From NCBI RefSeq assembly GCF_052076105.1, contig NZ_CP197245.1, forward strand, positions 5,642,001-5,706,000: a stretch of 64,000 nt of DNA. Reading direction: 5' to 3'. The notes beneath the pieces are model-generated. The model worked only from the letters and a program-made list of their open reading frames with translations, was not told the origin of the DNA and searched no databases. A program made the position numbers and the translations under genes. This DNA is from Tardiphaga sp052076105. Its GTDB lineage: Bacteria > Pseudomonadota > Alphaproteobacteria > Rhizobiales > Xanthobacteraceae. Of this stretch, positions 61,442-64,000 are shown piece after piece. Numbering within the stretch: the stretch's first letter is position 1; the number at the start of each line of letters is the position of its first letter.

Positions 61442-62433
61442 GAGAGGAATTCTACAAGACGCTGGCGTCGCCGATCTGGTGGGGTGCGCTGGCTATCGCC
61501 GCCATCATGCCGTTCGTGCTGTCGAGCTATTACGTCCACATTCTCACGCTGGCGCTGGTCTATGTGGCACTGGCCTCGTCGTGGAATATCGTCGGCGGCA
61601 TGGCCGGGCAGATCTCGCTGGCGCACAGCCTGTTCATCGGTATCGGATCGATGTTCTCGGCCGCGCTATTGCTCAAGCTCGGCATCAATATGTGGCTGGG
61701 GCTCGTGATCTCGGCAGTAATCTCCGGAATCCTGGGCGCCGTCATCGCCTGGATCGACTTCCGCTTCCAGCTCGGCCATCTCTCCTTCGTGCTGATCACG
61801 CTGGCTTTCGCGGAAATGGGCAGCATCATGGTCGAGGGCTGGGACTTTCTCGGCGGTGCGTCCGGGCTGCTGCTGCCGAAGGACACGGGTAATTTCCTGG
61901 CGTTCCAGTTCGGCGGTGGTCATGGTGCGTTCTGGATGATGCTGGGGCTGGCCGCAATTTGCGTGCTGGTCAATGTCGCGATCCTCAATTCGCCGCTTGG
62001 CTACTATCTGCGGACCATTCGCGACAACGAGAAGGCGGCGCAGGCGATTGGCGTCAACATCCTGCGCTACAAGATCACCGCCATGGTGATCTCGGCGATG
62101 CTCGCCTCCGTCGTCGGTACCGCCTATGTGCGCTATCTCACTTTTGCCGATCCCTATCTGCTGATCTCGCCTGTGATCACGATCGAGATCGTGCTGTTCG
62201 CAACGGTCGGCGGTCTGGGTCGTGCCTACGGCCCCGCGCTTGGCGCATTGCTGCTGGTGCCGCTTGGCGAAATCCTGCGCGGCAAGCTTGGCAGCACGCT
62301 GCCCGGCCTGCACTACTTCATCTACGGTATCGTCGTGATCTCGGTGATTCTGGTCACGCCGCGCGGACTGCTGCCGCTGTTCGAGCGGCTCTGGGCACGC
62401 TGGCGCAGACCGGCGGTCGCCGGCAAGTCTTAA
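61438..62433 (+). CDS. Liv-type ABC permease (LivM family), second system
   Basis: A 331-residue permease. SSWNIVGGMAGQISLAHSLF and the cytoplasmic loop TIRDNEKAAQAIGVNILRYK are typical of LivM. The late GGLGRAYGPALGALLLVPLG is the coupling region. It is the last transporter gene; a flavoprotein gene follows after about 110 bp. Confidence 0.94.
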   Translation: MREEFYKTLASPIWWGALAIAAIMPFVLSSYYVHILTLALVYVALASSWNIVGGMAGQISLAHSLFIGIGSMFSAALLLKLGINMWLGLVISAVISGILGAVIAWIDFRFQLGHLSFVLITLAFAEMGSIMVEGWDFLGGASGLLLPKDTGNFLAFQFGGGHGAFWMMLGLAAICVLVNVAILNSPLGYYLRTIRDNEKAAQAIGVNILRYKITAMVISAMLASVVGTAYVRYLTFADPYLLISPVITIEIVLFATVGGLGRAYGPALGALLLVPLGEILRGKLGSTLPGLHYFIYGIVVISVILVTPRGLLPLFERLWARWRRPAVAGKS

Positions 62434-62546
62434 ACAGTTCGGGAATTGCCGGCGCTGGAACTCGGTCATCCGTTGGCTGGCGCTGTTTCCAGCGATAGTC
62501 TCTCGCCACGGCGCAGCATTGACTGTGCCGGTCGGGAGCTGAAGTC

Positions 62547-63911
62547 ATGCACTTTGACGCGATCATCATCGGGGCCGGGCAGGCCGGACCTTCACTCGCG
62601 GGCCGGCTCACATCCGCAGGCATGTCGGTCGCGATTATCGAGCGTCATCTGTTTGGTGGCACCTGCGTCAATACCGGCTGCAAACCGACAAAGACGCTCG
62701 TTGCCAGCGCCTATGCCGCACATCTCGCGCGCCGCGGCGCCGACTATGGCGTCATGATCGATGCGCCGTTGCGGATCGACATGGCCAAGGTCAAGGCGCG
62801 CGCCGACAAGGTGATCCATGATTCGCGAACCGGCGTCGAAAGCTGGTTGCGCGATATGGACAAGTGCACGGTCATCAACGGCCATGCGCGCTTCGAATCC
62901 GCGGATACGATCCGTGTTGGCGATGAACTGCTGACCGCGCCGAGGATCTTCCTGAATGTCGGTGGGCGGGCTGTCGTGCCTGATATGCCCGGCGTCAACG
63001 ATGTCAATTATTTGACCAATACAGGCATCCTGCAGCTGGATCGCGTGCCGAAACATCTGGTGGTGATCGGTGGCAGCTATATCGGGCTCGAATTTGCACA
63101 AATGTATCGTCGCTTCGGCGCGGAAGTGACGGTGGTCGAGAAGGGATCGCATCTGGTCTCGCGTGAGGATGCCGAGATCTCCGAAGCGATTCGCGATATC
63201 CTGCTCGCTGAAGGCATCCATATCCGAACCAATGCCGAATGCATCACCTTCAAGCGTCATCCAGATGGCGTGGCTGTCGGTGTGGACTGCACCGAAGGCG
63301 CGCCGGAGATCATCGGCAGTGACGTTCTGCTCGCGGTGGGACGCCGTCCGAACACCGACGATCTCGGTCTCGACAAGGCCGGCGTCGCTGTGGATGCCCG
63401 CGGCTACATCAAGGTCGATGACGGCCTTGCCACCAATGTGCCCGGCATCTTTGCCATGGGGGATTGCAATGGCCGCGGCGCCTTCACGCATACGGCCTAT
63501 AACGACTTCGAGATTATCGCTGCGAACCTACTCGATGGCGCAAGCCGTCGCGTCAGCGATCGGCTTCCTGGCTATGCGCTGTTCATCGATCCGCCGCTGG
63601 GCCGTGTCGGCATGACGCTGACTCAAGCAAAGGCCACGGGAAGGAAATTGCTGATCGGCAACCGGCCGATGACCCGCGTGGGCCGCGCCGTCGAGAAGGG
63701 CGAAACCGCAGGCATGATGCAGGTTGTGGTCGATGCCGAGACGAAGAAGATTTTGGGAGCCGCCATCCTCGGCACCGGAGGTGACGAGGCGATCCATGGC
63801 ATTCTGGACATCATGAATGCCGGCGCCGATTACACCCAGTTGCAATGGGCGGTGCCGATCCATCCGACAGTGTCGGAACTGATCCCGACGCTGCTCAACG
63901 AGATGAAGTGA
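62547..63911 (+). CDS. Pyridine nucleotide-disulfide oxidoreductase (MerA/Lpd-like)
   Basis: A 454-residue flavoprotein. GAGQAGPSLAGRL binds FAD; the redox pair is Cys40 and Cys45 in GGTCVNTGCKPTK; VVIGGSYIGLEFAQMYRRFG binds NAD(P)H; the late PIHPTVSE holds the active-site His and Glu. There is no N-terminal heavy-metal domain and no C-terminal Cys pair, so it is not a complete mercuric reductase. It may reduce a disulfide or quinone-type compound. Its place after the second Liv importer suggests, but does not prove, a shared pathway. Confidence 0.9.
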   Translation: MHFDAIIIGAGQAGPSLAGRLTSAGMSVAIIERHLFGGTCVNTGCKPTKTLVASAYAAHLARRGADYGVMIDAPLRIDMAKVKARADKVIHDSRTGVESWLRDMDKCTVINGHARFESADTIRVGDELLTAPRIFLNVGGRAVVPDMPGVNDVNYLTNTGILQLDRVPKHLVVIGGSYIGLEFAQMYRRFGAEVTVVEKGSHLVSREDAEISEAIRDILLAEGIHIRTNAECITFKRHPDGVAVGVDCTEGAPEIIGSDVLLAVGRRPNTDDLGLDKAGVAVDARGYIKVDDGLATNVPGIFAMGDCNGRGAFTHTAYNDFEIIAANLLDGASRRVSDRLPGYALFIDPPLGRVGMTLTQAKATGRKLLIGNRPMTRVGRAVEKGETAGMMQVVVDAETKKILGAAILGTGGDEAIHGILDIMNAGADYTQLQWAVPIHPTVSELIPTLLNEMK

Positions 63912-63918
63912 GCGCCGT

Positions 63919-64000
63919 TCAGGCGGTCTGGAACTTGAGCACAGCCATTAGCGTCAACAACGTGGTTGCGCAGGATGCGGATACAATCGCCATATCGATC
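63919..64000 (-). CDS. 3' end of a minus-strand gene (partial)
   Basis: From the right edge the minus strand reads an open frame ending at TGA 63919-63921, with the residues SCATTLLTLMAVLKFQTA at its end. The hydrophobic run followed by a short polar tail resembles the last helix of a membrane protein. Only 26 residues are visible, so no family is named and it may be chance. Confidence 0.35.
   Translation of the reverse strand, partial: IDMAIVSASCATTLLTLMAVLKFQTA

Noticed and set aside
62547..63911. Mercuric reductase
   Set aside because: The heavy-metal N-terminal domain and C-terminal Cys pair are absent, and no other mer gene is nearby.

Overview
The window is high-GC alphaproteobacterial chromosome, most likely from the Nitrobacteraceae (Bradyrhizobium, Rhodopseudomonas, Afipia or Tardiphaga type). 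The reasons are the protein families (FixJ-type regulators, CoxMSL-type molybdenum hydroxylase, several Liv and taurine-type ABC systems, Lrp-dadX-dadA) and roughly 110-bp palindromic repeats of a kind I associate with this family. The genus is inferred from style, not from a marker gene. No rRNA, tRNA, CRISPR array, prophage or complete insertion sequence was seen.

Positions 1-13200 form an accessory, cell-surface and secretion region. It holds the end of a polysaccharide flippase, a stand-alone A-T-TE NRPS-like enzyme, an exported DsrE-like protein, a three-gene operon (coiled-coil/Sel1 protein, orphan TAXI binding protein, VasI/TagO-like protein), and a type I secretion ATPase and adaptor. 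The secretion genes lie just downstream of a large histidine-rich, repeat-containing protein that is their likely cargo. About 0.7 kb with no convincing gene follows.

Positions 13200-25400 are a catabolic region. A divergent TetR gene and an operon share a promoter flanked by two identical 12-bp operators. The operon encodes a three-subunit molybdenum hydroxylase, a complete Liv-type ABC importer and a CoxG protein. A LysR gene and a CoA-acylating semialdehyde dehydrogenase follow. Positions 25400-30700 hold a sorbosone-dehydrogenase-like protein, a histidine kinase/FixJ/single-receiver operon, an AraC regulator and a small exported protein.

Positions 30900-41700 look like an uptake and breakdown locus for a nitrogen-rich, cyclic-amide-type compound: nitrilase, formamidase, SsuBC-like ABC importer, allantoinase/hydantoinase-like enzyme, SDR, a second amidohydrolase, two paralogous NMT1/THI5-like binding proteins and a LysR regulator. 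Both binding-protein genes are preceded by the same conserved promoter block. Positions 41700-44030 carry an ABC-F protein and a small GIY-YIG nuclease gene set between two palindromic repeats.

Positions 44030-56400 hold the D-alanine catabolic locus (Lrp, alanine racemase, D-amino-acid dehydrogenase), a GMC oxidoreductase, two molybdopterin oxidoreductases, an old-yellow-enzyme homologue and an MFS transporter. Positions 56400-64000 hold a GST with an extra C-terminal segment, a second complete Liv transporter, a MerA/Lpd-like flavoprotein and the 3' end of a further gene. The most promising unexplained systems are the type I secretion locus with its histidine-rich cargo, the Sel1/TAXI/VasI operon, the cyclic-amide locus with duplicated promoters, and the repeat-flanked GIY-YIG gene.
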